Positions 23,804 to 33,792 of a stretch of 64,000 bases of DNA are shown here, piece by piece (position 1 is the first letter of the stretch; every line of letters starts with the position of its first letter). Origin of the DNA: Staphylococcus microti (lineage in GTDB: Bacteria > Bacillota > Bacilli > Staphylococcales > Staphylococcaceae). A model generated the notes under the pieces. That model ran no database searches and was not told where the DNA came from. It worked only from the letters and a program-made list of their open reading frames with translations. The position numbers and the translations under genes are program-made. The stretch is from positions 45,118-109,117 of the forward strand of contig NZ_JXWY01000175.1 of assembly GCF_000934465.1 (NCBI RefSeq). Reading direction: 5' to 3'.

Positions 23804-23946
23804 AATATGTGAAACCTCCAAGACTAAAATTCAATATGCGCTATTCGCATATTACAAAAAATACTACTTTTCATCAATATTCTTTGCAATATGGAATAAT
23901 GCAATTGCTTACATACTATTATAATGTAAGGTAGTACCATTTGCAA
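23804..23946 (-). promoter_or_regulatory. cspA promoter and long 5' leader
   Basis: Reading on the minus strand: TTGCAA (23946-23941), a 17-base spacer, and TATAAT (23923-23918). The expected start near 23911 gives a leader of about 108 bases. It contains the hairpin ATATGCG-AATAG-CGCATAT (23837-23855) shortly before the GGAGG site. Confidence 0.65.
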
Positions 23947-23968
23947 TACAGAAATTAAAAATTTTTAA

Positions 23969-24277
23969 TCAGTTTATTAATGGTGTGTTTAAATAAATTT
24001 CTTTATTTTTTAATACAATAAAACTATAGAAAATTTGAAGATCTTCACCACAATCTTCGCAATAATTCATATCGCAATTATTGTAGAAAGCGTATATATT
24101 ATGTTTGCCGACCACATGATTATCGTAGTGTTTCATTGCTTGTTTAATCGCTGCTTCATACCCTTCAACAAATGCGTCATAAGTTGTAAAGGATTGTCTT
24201 TCGATAATATGTTCCGGCCAGTCATCAAAAAGCCACCAGCCTTCATAGTCTGCACGAATCTTTGTGAGTTCCCACAT
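23969..24277 (-). CDS. DUF1033 family protein
   Basis: A 102-residue protein beginning MWELTKIRADYEGWWLFDDWPEHI, the hallmark of the DUF1033 family. The ATG at 24277 follows GGAGGG; upstream extension is unsupported. A cluster CDMNYCEDCGED (about residues 69-80) could bind a metal. Rich in aromatic residues. Function unknown. Confidence 0.85.
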   Translation of the reverse strand: MWELTKIRADYEGWWLFDDWPEHIIERQSFTTYDAFVEGYEAAIKQAMKHYDNHVVGKHNIYAFYNNCDMNYCEDCGEDLQIFYSFIVLKNKEIYLNTPLIN

Positions 24278-24632
24278 AAAAATGCCCTCCCAATAAGTAC
24301 TGACGTTCAGTGAATCAATATGTAAGCTTTTCACAAAATATGAGTTATTATTTGTGAGCCTACTTCAACAACTTAAGACTTTTAGGCGTAAAAATCAAGT
24401 TTTTCAACTTAACATACTGTTTATGTAAATGAGATTAAAGAATATTGCATGTGCAATGGTGTCGTTAGTATTGTATGAAAATGGTGTAGCTTATAATATA
24501 TGTAATTATATTTGCAAAATGGTTTTGTATAATATGTATTGGCGTACAGTAAATATTCGTAAATACTTATAGAATAGCGTATAATTTATACGTAATTATT
24601 AAAGATATTAAAAATCTAATAGGGTTAATATA
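24278..24632. other. AT-rich divergent intergenic region
   Basis: No gene seen. Two TATAAT hexamers (near 24530 and 24588) could serve the small gene at 24633, but neither has a convincing -35 box. Confidence 0.35.
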
Positions 24633-24812
24633 ATGATGAAAAAACTTTTATTAAATGTGATTTTGGTTATTTTAGTAATTTCGGTTATGGTAAATATCAT
24701 GGTTGTAGTAGGCTTTTTGGATTTTAATGGCAGATCTTATGGCGTATTTGTACTTATCACATTATTGTTAGCATTTATTTATTTCAACGGGCATAATAAA
24801 GTTCAGAAGTAA
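24633..24812 (+). CDS. Small hydrophobic protein, 59 residues
   Basis: An open frame encoding MMKKLLLNVILVILVISVMV and onward, with two hydrophobic segments (about 5-28 and 37-51) separated by GFLDFNGRSYG and a short polar tail NGHNKVQK. The residue pattern is that of a real small membrane protein. The ribosome binding site is weak (AGGG about 9 bases upstream). No family recognised; a mis-called ORF is possible. Confidence 0.55.
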   Translation: MMKKLLLNVILVILVISVMVNIMVVVGFLDFNGRSYGVFVLITLLLAFIYFNGHNKVQK

Positions 24813-25021
24813 GCAACTTAAGCATAGTTTGTTATCTTTTCAATTGTTAGTACTTCATAATTTCACATATATATTTTAATATTTAAAGCTACTTTTCAAA
24901 TCCTATTCTTCACTCCCTTCAAAATTCCACTTATTTAATGAACATCTAATTACATCCTATTTCTCAATTATTAGTCTTTTACTCTAAAAATACGTATAAT
25001 TGAAGAGAGAGGTGATATAAC

Positions 25022-25294
25022 ATGCAACGTTATTTAATAAGGGTATATGGTCGCGTTCAAGGTGTAGGTTTTCGCTATTTTACGGAACGTCTCGCATTGA
25101 AATATCATATAACAGGTACGGTTCAAAATGTGAATGACTATGTTGAGGTTGTTGCACAAGGCGAAGATAAAGACTTAGAAGCATTTACACAAGCAGTAAT
25201 CAAAGGCGCCTCCCCTGCTTCATCTGTTACACATCACCATATTGAAAGTCTCGACATAGCACCACAACTTGAAAAATTTAAAGTATTGGGATAA
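25022..25294 (+). CDS. acyP: Acylphosphatase
   Basis: A 90-residue enzyme hydrolysing acyl phosphates. The catalytic loop VYGRVQGVGFRYF is at residues 8-20 with its Arg, and the catalytic Asn is in TVQNVNDYVEV. GAGAGAGGTGAT precedes the ATG. It is followed 14 bases later by xpaC, forming an acyP-xpaC-telA cluster. Confidence 0.94.
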   Translation: MQRYLIRVYGRVQGVGFRYFTERLALKYHITGTVQNVNDYVEVVAQGEDKDLEAFTQAVIKGASPASSVTHHHIESLDIAPQLEKFKVLG

Positions 25295-25308
25295 AGGAAG
25301 TTGTCACG

Positions 25309-25953
25309 ATGAGATATAATCTATCGCGTATTTTAGGGATTATTGTCGGCATACCGGTTGCGACATTGTCATTTTTAGCAAGCGTATTTGGACTAGATAT
25401 TCAATTTATATTTGATCTGCTGATTGGGAGTGCAGGTTTTGTTTTAGGCTATGTGCCAACACAAAGATTATCATCGAAAAGTTATTTAAACGAATTAGGT
25501 TTAACTCGAAAAGACTATCGTTATATTCGACATCAAATGAATGCCGCACAAGGTAAAGTGAAACGTATTTTTAAAACATTCATCAACGTTCGCTCGATTC
25601 AAGATTTTAAGCTTGTGAATGATATTTATCGTTTGTCGAGAACAATTAATCAAATTGTTCGTCAACAGCCAAATCAGTTTTATTATATTGAGAGTTTTTA
25701 TTATTCACATATTGATAATGCGTTGAATTTAGTTGAAAGCTATACGCATTTAGCGAAGATGCCTATGAAATCGAGTGCGGATCAACAAGCATTACATCAG
25801 ACACGTATAACGCTTGAAGAGATTAAACGCACATTGATTGCGGACTTAAAACGGGTTAATGAGCAACATTACAACCAATTAGATACAGAAATGCGCTTAA
25901 CAAAACTTTATAAAAAAGATAAAGCAAAGGAGTATGATAATGAAAGAAAGTAA
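25309..25953 (+). CDS. xpaC: XpaC family protein
   Basis: A 214-residue protein with two N-terminal membrane segments (about 7-27 and 31-49) and a long helical cytoplasmic part, matching the family called 5-bromo-4-chloroindolyl phosphate hydrolysis protein. The biochemical role is not established. It is almost always paired with telA, whose start lies inside its 3' end. Confidence 0.85.
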   Translation: MRYNLSRILGIIVGIPVATLSFLASVFGLDIQFIFDLLIGSAGFVLGYVPTQRLSSKSYLNELGLTRKDYRYIRHQMNAAQGKVKRIFKTFINVRSIQDFKLVNDIYRLSRTINQIVRQQPNQFYYIESFYYSHIDNALNLVESYTHLAKMPMKSSADQQALHQTRITLEEIKRTLIADLKRVNEQHYNQLDTEMRLTKLYKKDKAKEYDNERK

Positions 25954-27121
25954 GCAAACAACTACAACTTCAGCACATCCTTTAGATCATTATTTTGAGT
26001 CGTTTGAACAATCTGCATCGTCACAAACAAATGCTGTGACGCCAAACGAACAAACTGAAGTTGTCGCACCACAGTTTTCGGAACAAGATCAACAAAAAAT
26101 TACAGCCTTGGCACAAGAAATTGAGCCACTCAATAATGATAGTTTATTAAAATTTGGTTCTAATGCGCAATCACACTTATCTAACTTTTCACATCAAATG
26201 TTGAATGATATACAAACGAAAGATATTGGTACAATCGGTGAAACGCTTGAAAGTTTGATGAAAAAATTAAAAGAAGTTGATCCGGACGAGTTATCTCAAA
26301 AAGATATGTCAATGTTAAAAAAATTATTCAAACGTTCTAAAGCATCATTGCAACAAGTGTTTTCACGCATGCAATCAGTGAGTGCACAAGTCGATAGAAT
26401 TTCAGTAGAACTTGATAAAAACAAGTCTGAGTTAATTAAAGATGCACGTTTATTAGATGAATTGTACCAACAAAATAAAGACTATTATGATGTCCTGAAT
26501 CTTTACATTGCTGCGGCACAAAATAAACGAGATGATTTGGTACAAAATGTGTTACCACAATTGCGTGAGACGGCGAAAAATTCAGATAATCAAATGGCAT
26601 TACAGGATGTGGCGGATATGGAGCAATTTTTAGATCGCCTTGAAAAACGCATTTATGATCTTCAACTATCACGTCAAATTACATTACAATCAGCACCACA
26701 AATTAGAATGATCCAGAATATCAACCAAGCATTAGCAGAAAAAATTCAAAGTTCTATTTTGACAAGTATCCCCCTTTGGAAAAATCAAATGGCGATTGCT
26801 TTAACGTTAAACCGTCAAAATAAAGCAGCGCAAGCGCAAAAACAAGTTACTGATACAACAAATGAAATTTTAATACGCAACTCTGAAATGTTACGTCAAA
26901 ATGCGCGTATTACTGCTGAAGAAAATGAACGCGGTATCGTCGATATAGAAACATTGAAAACGACACAAGATAACATTATTCAAACAATTGAAGAAACGTT
27001 ACAAATTCAAGAAGATGGTCGTCAGAAGCGTCATCAAGCTGAACAAGATTTAAAACAACTTGAACAAAACTTACGTGAACGTTTAATGACTGCAAAAGAT
27101 CAGCGAAATGATTTTAAGTAG
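25940..27121 (+). CDS. telA: TelA/toxic anion resistance family protein
   Basis: A soluble, largely coiled-coil protein of 393 residues of the TelA family, associated with tellurite and other envelope stress in several bacteria. AAGGAG is 7 bases before ATG 25940; an ATG two codons earlier is too close to it. Family features are long heptad-rich helices and the IPLWKNQMAIALTLNRQ segment near residue 275. It overlaps xpaC by 14 bases. Confidence 0.88.
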   Translation: MKESKQTTTTSAHPLDHYFESFEQSASSQTNAVTPNEQTEVVAPQFSEQDQQKITALAQEIEPLNNDSLLKFGSNAQSHLSNFSHQMLNDIQTKDIGTIGETLESLMKKLKEVDPDELSQKDMSMLKKLFKRSKASLQQVFSRMQSVSAQVDRISVELDKNKSELIKDARLLDELYQQNKDYYDVLNLYIAAAQNKRDDLVQNVLPQLRETAKNSDNQMALQDVADMEQFLDRLEKRIYDLQLSRQITLQSAPQIRMIQNINQALAEKIQSSILTSIPLWKNQMAIALTLNRQNKAAQAQKQVTDTTNEILIRNSEMLRQNARITAEENERGIVDIETLKTTQDNIIQTIEETLQIQEDGRQKRHQAEQDLKQLEQNLRERLMTAKDQRNDFK

Positions 27122-27127
27122 TCACAT

Positions 27128-27162
27128 ACAAAAAAAGCCCTACCGCGATGGTAAGGCTTTTT
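27128..27162. terminator. Bidirectional terminator between telA and brnQ
   Basis: AAAAAAGCCCTACC pairs with GGTAAGGCTTTTTT between convergent genes. Confidence 0.9.
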
Positions 27163-27170
27163 TAATATTG

Positions 27171-28517
27171 CTATTCTTTTTCATAAACGATAATATTAGA
27201 TGATTTTGCGAAATATCCAATGATGTACGCAATAATTAATGTTACGACAGCAATTGGGAACCATTCAAGTGTATATTCATGGAATGGTAATTGTTCGATG
27301 AATGGAATTTTCATCCAACCGTTCGCGTTAACAACACTCAAAATAGATTCAATTGTTACAACCGCAACTGTAATTTGTTGTGTAATACGTCTTGTTGGTA
27401 CGAAGCGTCCGATCAAGATTAAGAAAACAGTTGTGATTGCGACTGGGTAAACAATTAATAATACTGGAATTGATAATTTGATTACTGCGTTTAATCCTAA
27501 ATTTGATAAAACAAAGCTAATTAAAGTAAAGATAATAACATATGTTTTATATGATAATTTCGGTAAAATGCTATGGAAATATTCACTAACTGCGACAACC
27601 AAGCCACATGCTGTTGTTAAACATGCAAGTGCAACGATAATACCTAGTAAGTATTTACCAAAAGCACCATAACCTGTACCAGCCATTGTGATAAGCAAGT
27701 GTGCACCGATGTTTTGATCATTTTCAGTCAATTGTTTCAAAGTTTCTTCGCTAAGCACCATGTGGTTACCGATATATCCTAATGAAATATAAATAAATGC
27801 AAGTGCAGCTGCAGCGATTAATCCAGCAATTGCAGTTTGCTTGAAAATATCATCTGCATGTTTGATGCCTGTTGCTTTAATGGCATTTACAACAATCATT
27901 GAGAATGCGATTGCAGCGATGGCATCCATTGTTAAATAACCTTCTGTAAACCCTTTTGAAAAGCCTGATAGGTTTGATGAATATACGGCAGGATCAGCTG
28001 TTGTGTTTGCTTTGCCACCAAAGTCAATGAAACCTTTAACAATCATAGCTAGAATTGTGATTAATAATAATGGTGTTAAAATTGCACCGATACGGTCAAC
28101 AATCTTCCCTGGGTTAAAACAAAGATATAATACAATCGCGAAGTAAATCACTGAGAAAACGAATAACCATAATGGGCTACTAGAATTAATGATTGGTGTT
28201 ACTGTCATCTCAAATGATGTTGATGCTGTACGTGGGATTGCAAACAGTGGACCAATTGTTAAATAAATTGCTACTAAAAATACGACCGAAAAAGCTGGGT
28301 GTATTTTGTTGATTGCACCAATATAGCCCTCTTTATCAAGCGCCCCTACAACTACGCCGAGTAAAGGTAAACCGATACCGGTAATAACGAAAGCGATGAT
28401 AGATGGCCAGAAATATTGGCCACTTGCAAGCCCTAAATTAGGTGGGAAAATCAAGTTACCTGCTCCAAAGAATATAGCAAATAACATAAAGCCGATAAAT
28501 AAAGTATTTTTGTTCAT
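27171..28517 (-). CDS. brnQ: Branched-chain amino acid transporter, BrnQ family
   Basis: LIVCS-family secondary transporter of 448 residues with about 12 membrane segments. It begins [26 protein letters not shown], the family signature. ATG 28517 follows AGGAG at 8 bases. Staphylococci have several BrnQ paralogues; this location next to telA matches the S. aureus copy called BrnQ3, so substrate preference (often isoleucine) is inferred only from position. Confidence 0.9.
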   Translation of the reverse strand: MNKNTLFIGFMLFAIFFGAGNLIFPPNLGLASGQYFWPSIIAFVITGIGLPLLGVVVGALDKEGYIGAINKIHPAFSVVFLVAIYLTIGPLFAIPRTASTSFEMTVTPIINSSSPLWLFVFSVIYFAIVLYLCFNPGKIVDRIGAILTPLLLITILAMIVKGFIDFGGKANTTADPAVYSSNLSGFSKGFTEGYLTMDAIAAIAFSMIVVNAIKATGIKHADDIFKQTAIAGLIAAAALAFIYISLGYIGNHMVLSEETLKQLTENDQNIGAHLLITMAGTGYGAFGKYLLGIIVALACLTTACGLVVAVSEYFHSILPKLSYKTYVIIFTLISFVLSNLGLNAVIKLSIPVLLIVYPVAITTVFLILIGRFVPTRRITQQITVAVVTIESILSVVNANGWMKIPFIEQLPFHEYTLEWFPIAVVTLIIAYIIGYFAKSSNIIVYEKE

Positions 28518-28633
28518 TTTACTTACTCCTAAACCTTCCTTTTTGAATTTATGACTCATTTTATCATATTAAAAATCATCCGTCTATTAGATTTCTGAAA
28601 ATTTCTAAAATCATACTTATGCACAACAAAGTT

Positions 28634-28694
28634 TTAAAGGAGTAAAAACTAAATTATGCAAAAGGTTCTCATAATCTGTGTTTTTACTCCTTTA
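28634..28694 (-). terminator. Terminator after the vWA gene
   Basis: AAAGGAGTAAAAAC is perfectly complementary to GTTTTTACTCCTTT (14 bp), with inner pairing ATTATG/CATAAT. It lies downstream of the vWA gene on the minus strand. Confidence 0.65.
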
Positions 28695-28706
28695 TATTTA
28701 AATCGT

Positions 28707-30596
28707 CTAAAAGGATTTAAGTAATAATTTTTTCAAAAGTGGTGAGAGTTGACTCGGTAAATGTTCGACGCCTTCTACAAAAATCGCAAATGGCCCGTAT
28801 ATGTTATGGATGGTTTGTTCAATTGCTTCTGTAATCGTTTCTTGGCTTAAGAATACATTAAAGACTTCAATGCCCAATTTACGTGACATTTCAACAGCTT
28901 CATACGTATCGAGTATCCCTTCTTGTGCATAATTAAATGCAGAAGGTTCGCCATCTGAAAAGACGATCAAGAATTTTTGCTTTTCGGCACGTGTTAACAA
29001 TCGTTCACTCGCAACACGAATTGCCACTCCATCTCTATTATCATCTTGCGGTGTAAGCGACATAATACGTGGTGCTTCTGCTTGATAAATAGACTGATGA
29101 TAGTTGATGATTTCGTCGATAATATTTGGCTGGTTATCTTCATCAGAATCGAAAGCGTCTTCGTTAAACGCTAAAATTTCATGGCGGACATTAAGTGCTT
29201 TTAATGTTTCGTGGAATAAGACAACGCCTTTAATCGTTTCATCCATTTTGTCGTGCATGCTTGCTGAAGCGTCAATTAGTAATGTAAAAGTCGCATCAAA
29301 CGTCTGGCTTTGGTCAGCTTTTTTATAAAAGAGCTTGTATTGATCATCAATAAACCAATTAACTAAGTTGCGTTGTAAACGCCCTTTTGTTAAATTCATG
29401 CGCATATCTTGGAATTCACGATCAATCGTTTTTTTAATAATTTGTATTAAATCTTTAATTTCGTATTGGACGTCTGTTTGAACTTGACGATAAGACTCAA
29501 CATATTGTGGCAAAATCGTTGGGACGTTCCATTTGATGCTGACATTTGCATTGATACCGGTAAGCCCTAATAGACTAGAAGATGGCCCTTGACTGCCCCC
29601 TTCTTCATTTTCAAGTGTATCTTCGGAACCTTTACCTTTTTTCGATAGCATGTCTGTCATATCATCAGAACTGTCACCTTCACGAGCTGTGTCGTTGTCA
29701 CTCAATGCTTCGCTACTTTCGCCTTCATGCAATTCTGTTTCTAAATAAGCGCCACCAGCTGTATCTGAATCAGCAGACTTCGAGTCGATTTCTTCAGTTT
29801 CGACATCTCCTTGTTCGTCTGTTTGACCGTCTGTCTGTGCCGCATCCATACGTTTGATATCGTCTAAAGTTAAATCTTCTAATGCTTCATATACATGGCG
29901 TGGAATGTGATAGTATTCGTTTAACATATCATCTTTAAGCCAATCATCTACTTGGAACATGATACGCTGTGTTAAATACATCGCTTCTTCACTTGAACGA
30001 ATATTGAAGATGTCTGGTAAATATTGATACATCATTTCTAAAACAGGATTGATTTCTGAATGAATTTCCGGCACTTCAAAAAAGTTCTCTGTTAAAAATG
30101 AGCGTTCCAAATTTAAAAACAATAAGTCTGTATACATCGTTTTAGTACGGTAAAAATTAATTTGTGTTTCACAATATTGTAAACGCATTTGGCGGCGTAC
30201 ATTAATCAATTTTGCTGTGCGCGGACGTTCATTTACAATCAGATTTAAAACTCTCATTTCTTCAATTAATTTAAACAATTGACGATACAGTTTTGGATGA
30301 CGAAAGCCTTCTTCGTTTGAAATGACTTCATTGACGATTTGGGGCGACATATTAAAATAGCTATACGTTGCTAATAAAATATCGGTTTTTAAGCCTGTAT
30401 GTTCAATATGTTCCGGTCTATGTGACCAGAATGAACTACAAATCACTTCATTGTTAATCGCATCGTAATAAGGAAATTTATGAATTTTTACTTGTGTATT
30501 TTCATCTTTTAATAATAAACGTGCAAGGTCTTGTAACATCATGACTTTCATTGCATCAAGTTGTTCATCATTAAATAGGATAAAGCGATCGCTCAT
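28707..30596 (-). CDS. vWA-domain protein (CobT/NorD-like)
   Basis: A 629-residue protein ending in a von Willebrand A domain (about 430-625) with the metal site DASAS in LLIDASASMHDKM. A very acidic low-complexity linker lies at about residues 250-345 (many D, E, S). This arrangement is typical of the partner of a MoxR-type AAA ATPase, and the ATPase lies 12 bases upstream. ATG 30596 follows GAGGGTGAT. Such pairs often act as metal-insertion or protein-remodelling chaperones; the target is unknown. The names norD and cobT reflect similarity only, since no nitric oxide reductase or cobalamin genes are near. Confidence 0.85.
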   Translation of the reverse strand: MSDRFILFNDEQLDAMKVMMLQDLARLLLKDENTQVKIHKFPYYDAINNEVICSSFWSHRPEHIEHTGLKTDILLATYSYFNMSPQIVNEVISNEEGFRHPKLYRQLFKLIEEMRVLNLIVNERPRTAKLINVRRQMRLQYCETQINFYRTKTMYTDLLFLNLERSFLTENFFEVPEIHSEINPVLEMMYQYLPDIFNIRSSEEAMYLTQRIMFQVDDWLKDDMLNEYYHIPRHVYEALEDLTLDDIKRMDAAQTDGQTDEQGDVETEEIDSKSADSDTAGGAYLETELHEGESSEALSDNDTAREGDSSDDMTDMLSKKGKGSEDTLENEEGGSQGPSSSLLGLTGINANVSIKWNVPTILPQYVESYRQVQTDVQYEIKDLIQIIKKTIDREFQDMRMNLTKGRLQRNLVNWFIDDQYKLFYKKADQSQTFDATFTLLIDASASMHDKMDETIKGVVLFHETLKALNVRHEILAFNEDAFDSDEDNQPNIIDEIINYHQSIYQAEAPRIMSLTPQDDNRDGVAIRVASERLLTRAEKQKFLIVFSDGEPSAFNYAQEGILDTYEAVEMSRKLGIEVFNVFLSQETITEAIEQTIHNIYGPFAIFVEGVEHLPSQLSPLLKKLLLKSF

Positions 30597-30608
30597 TGGT
30601 ATCACCCT

Positions 30609-31406
30609 CTAAAAGTTCAGTTCTACAGCATTTTTAACAGCTTGTTGTTCGCGTTCATCTTCCAATTTATCAATAATTGTACGTTGAATGGCACGTTCGA
30701 TTGGCATAACCGTCGCTAGGTCACTCATATCGATCAATGCACGAATACTTGCAGCCTCTTCAGATAGCTGACCTTGTTGTGTCATTGTACGCATATCTTC
30801 GTTAAATTTAATAATTTGATCGATCAACGCATCATCTTGTAATAAACTTTGTGACTTGATGACTTCGTGTAATGTATCGCCATCAATATATTCAACGTTG
30901 ATAACAACAAAGCGGTTTTTTAACGCTTCATTCATAGGAAGTGTGCCGACATAACCTTCGTTAATCGCAGCAATCACTTTAAAGCCAGGTGCCGCTTTAA
31001 TCACTTCGCCTGTAAATGGGTTTGTCAGTTGACGACGATAGTCAAGGACACCGTTTAGAATTGGTAATGTTTCAGGTTTTGCCATGTTAATTTCATCAAT
31101 ATATAAAATATGACCTTCTCGCATTGCTTTAATAACAGGGCCGTCAATAAAAACAATTTCTTGATGTCCTTCATCTGACGTTTTAATCGTTTTGAAACCG
31201 AGTAGACTTTCAGCGTCTAAATCTACAGAACAGTTAATTTGATGCATTGGGATATTCGTTGTTTCACTTAACGTTTCAGCTAGTCTTGTTTTACCAGATC
31301 CTGTAGGTCCTTTAAGTAAAATATTTTTGTTCAAGCTAAATAACTTCTCAGCATCTCCAAATATGGTTTTGTCTGAGTTGATATAACCAGTGTTGATTTG
31401 AGTCAT
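30609..31406 (-). CDS. MoxR-family AAA+ ATPase (NorQ-like)
   Basis: A 265-residue ATPase. Walker A GPTGSGKT is at residues 33-40, Walker B is in [10 protein letters not shown], and the sensor region is [15 protein letters not shown] 31406 follows GGTGAG. It forms a two-gene operon with the vWA protein and would supply ATP-driven remodelling to it. Confidence 0.9.
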   Translation of the reverse strand: MTQINTGYINSDKTIFGDAEKLFSLNKNILLKGPTGSGKTRLAETLSETTNIPMHQINCSVDLDAESLLGFKTIKTSDEGHQEIVFIDGPVIKAMREGHILYIDEINMAKPETLPILNGVLDYRRQLTNPFTGEVIKAAPGFKVIAAINEGYVGTLPMNEALKNRFVVINVEYIDGDTLHEVIKSQSLLQDDALIDQIIKFNEDMRTMTQQGQLSEEAASIRALIDMSDLATVMPIERAIQRTIIDKLEDEREQQAVKNAVELNF

Positions 31407-31465
31407 GATTCTCACCTTTCTAATACACGTCTATTTTATAATGGAATTTTTAATAAAAACATAAG

Positions 31466-31500
31466 AAAAAAGCAGATAATACCTAAGTACATCGCTTTTT
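31466..31500. terminator. Hairpin between MoxR and the DUF6501 gene
   Basis: AAAAAGCAGAT pairs with ATCGCTTTTT (one bulge). On the minus strand it is followed by a T-run and could terminate the DUF6501 transcript. Confidence 0.55.
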
Positions 31501-31506
31501 CATTGC

Positions 31507-31566
31507 GGCAAAGATAACAAGGTTTGCACGATGTCATGTGCTTTCAAGCCCTTGTTATTGCTTGCC
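31507..31566. repeat. Long interrupted inverted repeat
   Basis: GGCAAAGATAACAAGG (31507-31522) pairs with CCCTTGTTATTGCTTGCC (31549-31566). A nested GCAC/GTGC hairpin lies at 31526-31541. There is no T-run beside it, so it is not an ordinary terminator. Confidence 0.55.
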
Positions 31567-31591
31567 AGTCATTTAATTATGAAAGGACAGA

Positions 31592-31807
31592 TTATACTGT
31601 CCCAGGTACTTCTTCAAAATATGTTTTGTAATAGCCACCAACAAGTCCTGAATTATCGATAATTTGATAATATTCTTCAGTTTCATTTACAACATCATAT
31701 GTTTGACCAATTGTTAACATATCACTGACTGTAAACTTTTTAGCATCTGTATGAAGCACTTTAACTCGTTTGATGGGTGCTTTCTCTTTCCAATTTTCAT
31801 GTAGCAT
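31592..31807 (-). CDS. DUF6501 family protein
   Basis: A 71-residue protein starting MLHENWKEKAPIKRVKVLHT DAKK. It contains the pattern TIGQTYDVVNETEEYYQIIDNSGLVGGYYKTYF that I associate with this Bacillales family. GAGGTG precedes ATG 31807 at 6 bases; a GTG at 31816 lies inside the site. Predicted all-beta and cytosolic. Function unknown. Confidence 0.8.
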   Translation of the reverse strand: MLHENWKEKAPIKRVKVLHTDAKKFTVSDMLTIGQTYDVVNETEEYYQIIDNSGLVGGYYKTYFEEVPGTV

Positions 31808-31964
31808 AACTGTCACCTCTTATAGTAATCCTCATTTATTATGAAATAAAACAACGACTTTGTCCATAAGCTCAGACAATAAAGTTGTGTCATCTAGCGT
31901 ATCTTGTAGTCTTCAAAACCTATTATAGCTAACTTGAAAATAAAAGTAGCGCATTGTGCTTAAA

Positions 31965-32207
31965 TTATTGAAAAAACACGCCGAACAAAATAAAAATAAT
32001 GCCTGCGTAAAAATAAAAGGCGCGTTGCTTACGTTCTTGTAAAACATCAAAGCCATATAAGACGATGAGACCTAAGCCGATTGTTTGAAAGACGGGCCAG
32101 TAATCGGTCACACCAAACAGGCTTGTTAAAATAAAGATAAAGTTAATTAAAATAATTAATACGCCTAGTGATAAAACAGGAACGAGTAGTTTTTTATTAA
32201 TTTGCAT
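31965..32207 (-). CDS. Small membrane protein, 80 residues
   Basis: Three hydrophobic stretches (about 8-31, 38-53 and 62-79) with a basic turn QERKQR; the C-terminus is hydrophobic (FGVFFQ). AGGAG precedes the ATG. A weak hairpin about 75 bases downstream (ACAAC...GTTGT then TTTTATTT on the minus strand) could terminate it. Unknown function. Confidence 0.65.
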   Translation of the reverse strand: MQINKKLLVPVLSLGVLIILINFIFILTSLFGVTDYWPVFQTIGLGLIVLYGFDVLQERKQRAFYFYAGIIFILFGVFFQ

Positions 32208-32231
32208 ATGTGAGATCTCCTATTTTTTCAT

Positions 32232-32489
32232 TAACACTAGCGTATCATACATTTGTATTGTGAAAAACCCGGTTATTATAGGAAGTGGAGTTAAATAAGT
32301 AACTGTGACATCGATGATAGATGTATGAAGCGACTATGTGTTTTAAGATTAGTTCGAGCGAGGCCTGCAAGAATGCAAGCAATAAAAAAATGTTGGTACT
32401 GAAAAAGTGACACCACATCAACATGGTACGCTTTGACATGCCTAGCTGTTTTTGCGCTTTTAATGATTTATCCACCACAGAAGATGGAC
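32232..32489. other. Intergenic region with a repeat remnant
   Basis: An open frame at 32245-32478 (minus) has no ribosome binding site and is not called. The segment 32341-32400 (minus strand) contains GCAGGCCTCGCTCGAACTAA T, which resembles TGCAAGACTCACTCGAACTA AT at 50491-50511; about 33 of 42 bases agree over the longer stretch. Confidence 0.4.
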
Positions 32490-32531
32490 AGTCAAAGAAA
32501 AAAGGAAGCCCCTTTTACAGAGACTTCCCAA
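32490..32531 (-). terminator. Terminator of the odhAB operon
   Basis: On the minus strand GGGAAGTCTCT pairs imperfectly with AGGGGCTTCC, followed by TTTTTTC. Confidence 0.75.
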
Positions 32532-32549
32532 TAAGTGTGATTCTATCAA

Positions 32550-33779
32550 TTATGATTCAAGTAATAAATCTTCAGGATTTTCAATCAGTTCTTTAATTGT
32601 TTTTAAGAATCCAACTGCTTCTTTACCATCAATGATACGGTGGTCATAGCTAAGTGCTAAGTACATCATCGGTCTGTTCTCAATTGTATCTTTGTCGATG
32701 GCAATTGGACGTGTGATGATTGAATGCATACCTAGGATGGCTGCTTGGTTACCGTTAATGATTGGTGTTGACATCATTGAACCAAAGATACCGCCATTTG
32801 TAATTGTGAATGAGCCATTAATCATATCATCTAATGAAAGTTTGTTGTCACGTGCTTTAGCCGCTAAGTTTGCAATTTCAGCTTCAATTTCAGCGAAGTT
32901 TTTCTTATCACAGTCACGCACGTTCGGTACTAACAAGCCACCTGGTGTCGATACAGCAACACCGATGTCGTAGAATTGTTTAGTTACCATATATTCGCCG
33001 TCGATTTCTGCATTAACTTCAGGATATTTTTTCAATGCAGCAACTGCTGCTTTTGTGAAGAATGACATGAAACCAAGTTTTGTACCGTTATGGTCTTCCA
33101 TAAATTTATCTTTTTTGCGTTTACGAAGTTCCATTACGTTTGTCATATCCACTTCATTAAATGTTGTTAACATCGCTGTGTTGTTGCTTACTTCTAATAA
33201 CTTGCGTGCCGCTGTTTGTTTTCTGCGATTCATTTTTTCACGAATCACTGGTTTTGACGGATTTTGTGGTGCGGCAGGTGCAGCCGGTTTATCAGCTTTT
33301 GTTTCAGCTGGTTTTGCGGCTTGTTGTTTACCACGTTCAACATCTTCTTTGCGTACAATATCGCCTGCTTTAGCACTCACTTCAGCTAAGTCAATGCCTT
33401 TTTCACGTGCCGCACGACGCGCAGAAGGAGTCGCGTTTACACGTTCGTTTGACGATGGTGTTTCTTCTTTTGAAGGTTTTGCTTCAGCTGCTGGTTCTTC
33501 TTTTGCTGCTAGTTTGTCATCTGATGACGCCGCTGTTTTTGCAGCACCTTCTCCAACGATTGCAATTGCTTGTCCCACTTCTACAGTATCGCCAGCTTCG
33601 GCAAGTAATTCTTGAATTGTACCTGCTTCTTCAGATACAACTTCAACATTTACTTTGTCCGTTTCAAGTTCTAATAGTGCTTCACCTTTCTCAACGGAAT
33701 CCCCTACTTGTTTTAACCACTCTGCAATGGTACCTTCCGTAATAGATTCTGCTAATTCTGGAACTTTTACCTCTGCCAT
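32550..33779 (-). CDS. odhB: Dihydrolipoyllysine succinyltransferase, E2 of 2-oxoglutarate dehydrogenase
   Basis: Core of the 2-oxoglutarate dehydrogenase complex. The lipoyl domain (residues 1-77) has Lys42 in ETDKVNV; an Ala/Pro/Glu-rich linker follows; the E1/E3-binding domain is around 112-150 ([20 protein letters not shown]); then the catalytic acyltransferase domain, with the active-site motif [13 protein letters not shown] near the C-terminus. It has 409 residues and follows odhA by 13 bases. Confidence 0.96.
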   Translation of the reverse strand: MAEVKVPELAESITEGTIAEWLKQVGDSVEKGEALLELETDKVNVEVVSEEAGTIQELLAEAGDTVEVGQAIAIVGEGAAKTAASSDDKLAAKEEPAAEAKPSKEETPSSNERVNATPSARRAAREKGIDLAEVSAKAGDIVRKEDVERGKQQAAKPAETKADKPAAPAAPQNPSKPVIREKMNRRKQTAARKLLEVSNNTAMLTTFNEVDMTNVMELRKRKKDKFMEDHNGTKLGFMSFFTKAAVAALKKYPEVNAEIDGEYMVTKQFYDIGVAVSTPGGLLVPNVRDCDKKNFAEIEAEIANLAAKARDNKLSLDDMINGSFTITNGGIFGSMMSTPIINGNQAAILGMHSIITRPIAIDKDTIENRPMMYLALSYDHRIIDGKEAVGFLKTIKELIENPEDLLLES

Positions 33780-33792
33780 TTTGATATGCCCC

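Noticed and set aside
28707-31406. Nitric oxide reductase accessory genes norQ/norD
   Set aside because: Similarity to NorQ/NorD is only at the level of the ATPase/vWA families; no nor structural genes are present.
32245-32478. 77-residue minus-strand ORF beginning MVDKSLKAQ
   Set aside because: No ribosome binding site, and part of it is the short dispersed repeat; the frame is not supported.
33055-33615. 186-residue ORF antisense to odhB
   Set aside because: A shadow of the Ala/Lys/Glu-rich linker of odhB; no ribosome binding site.
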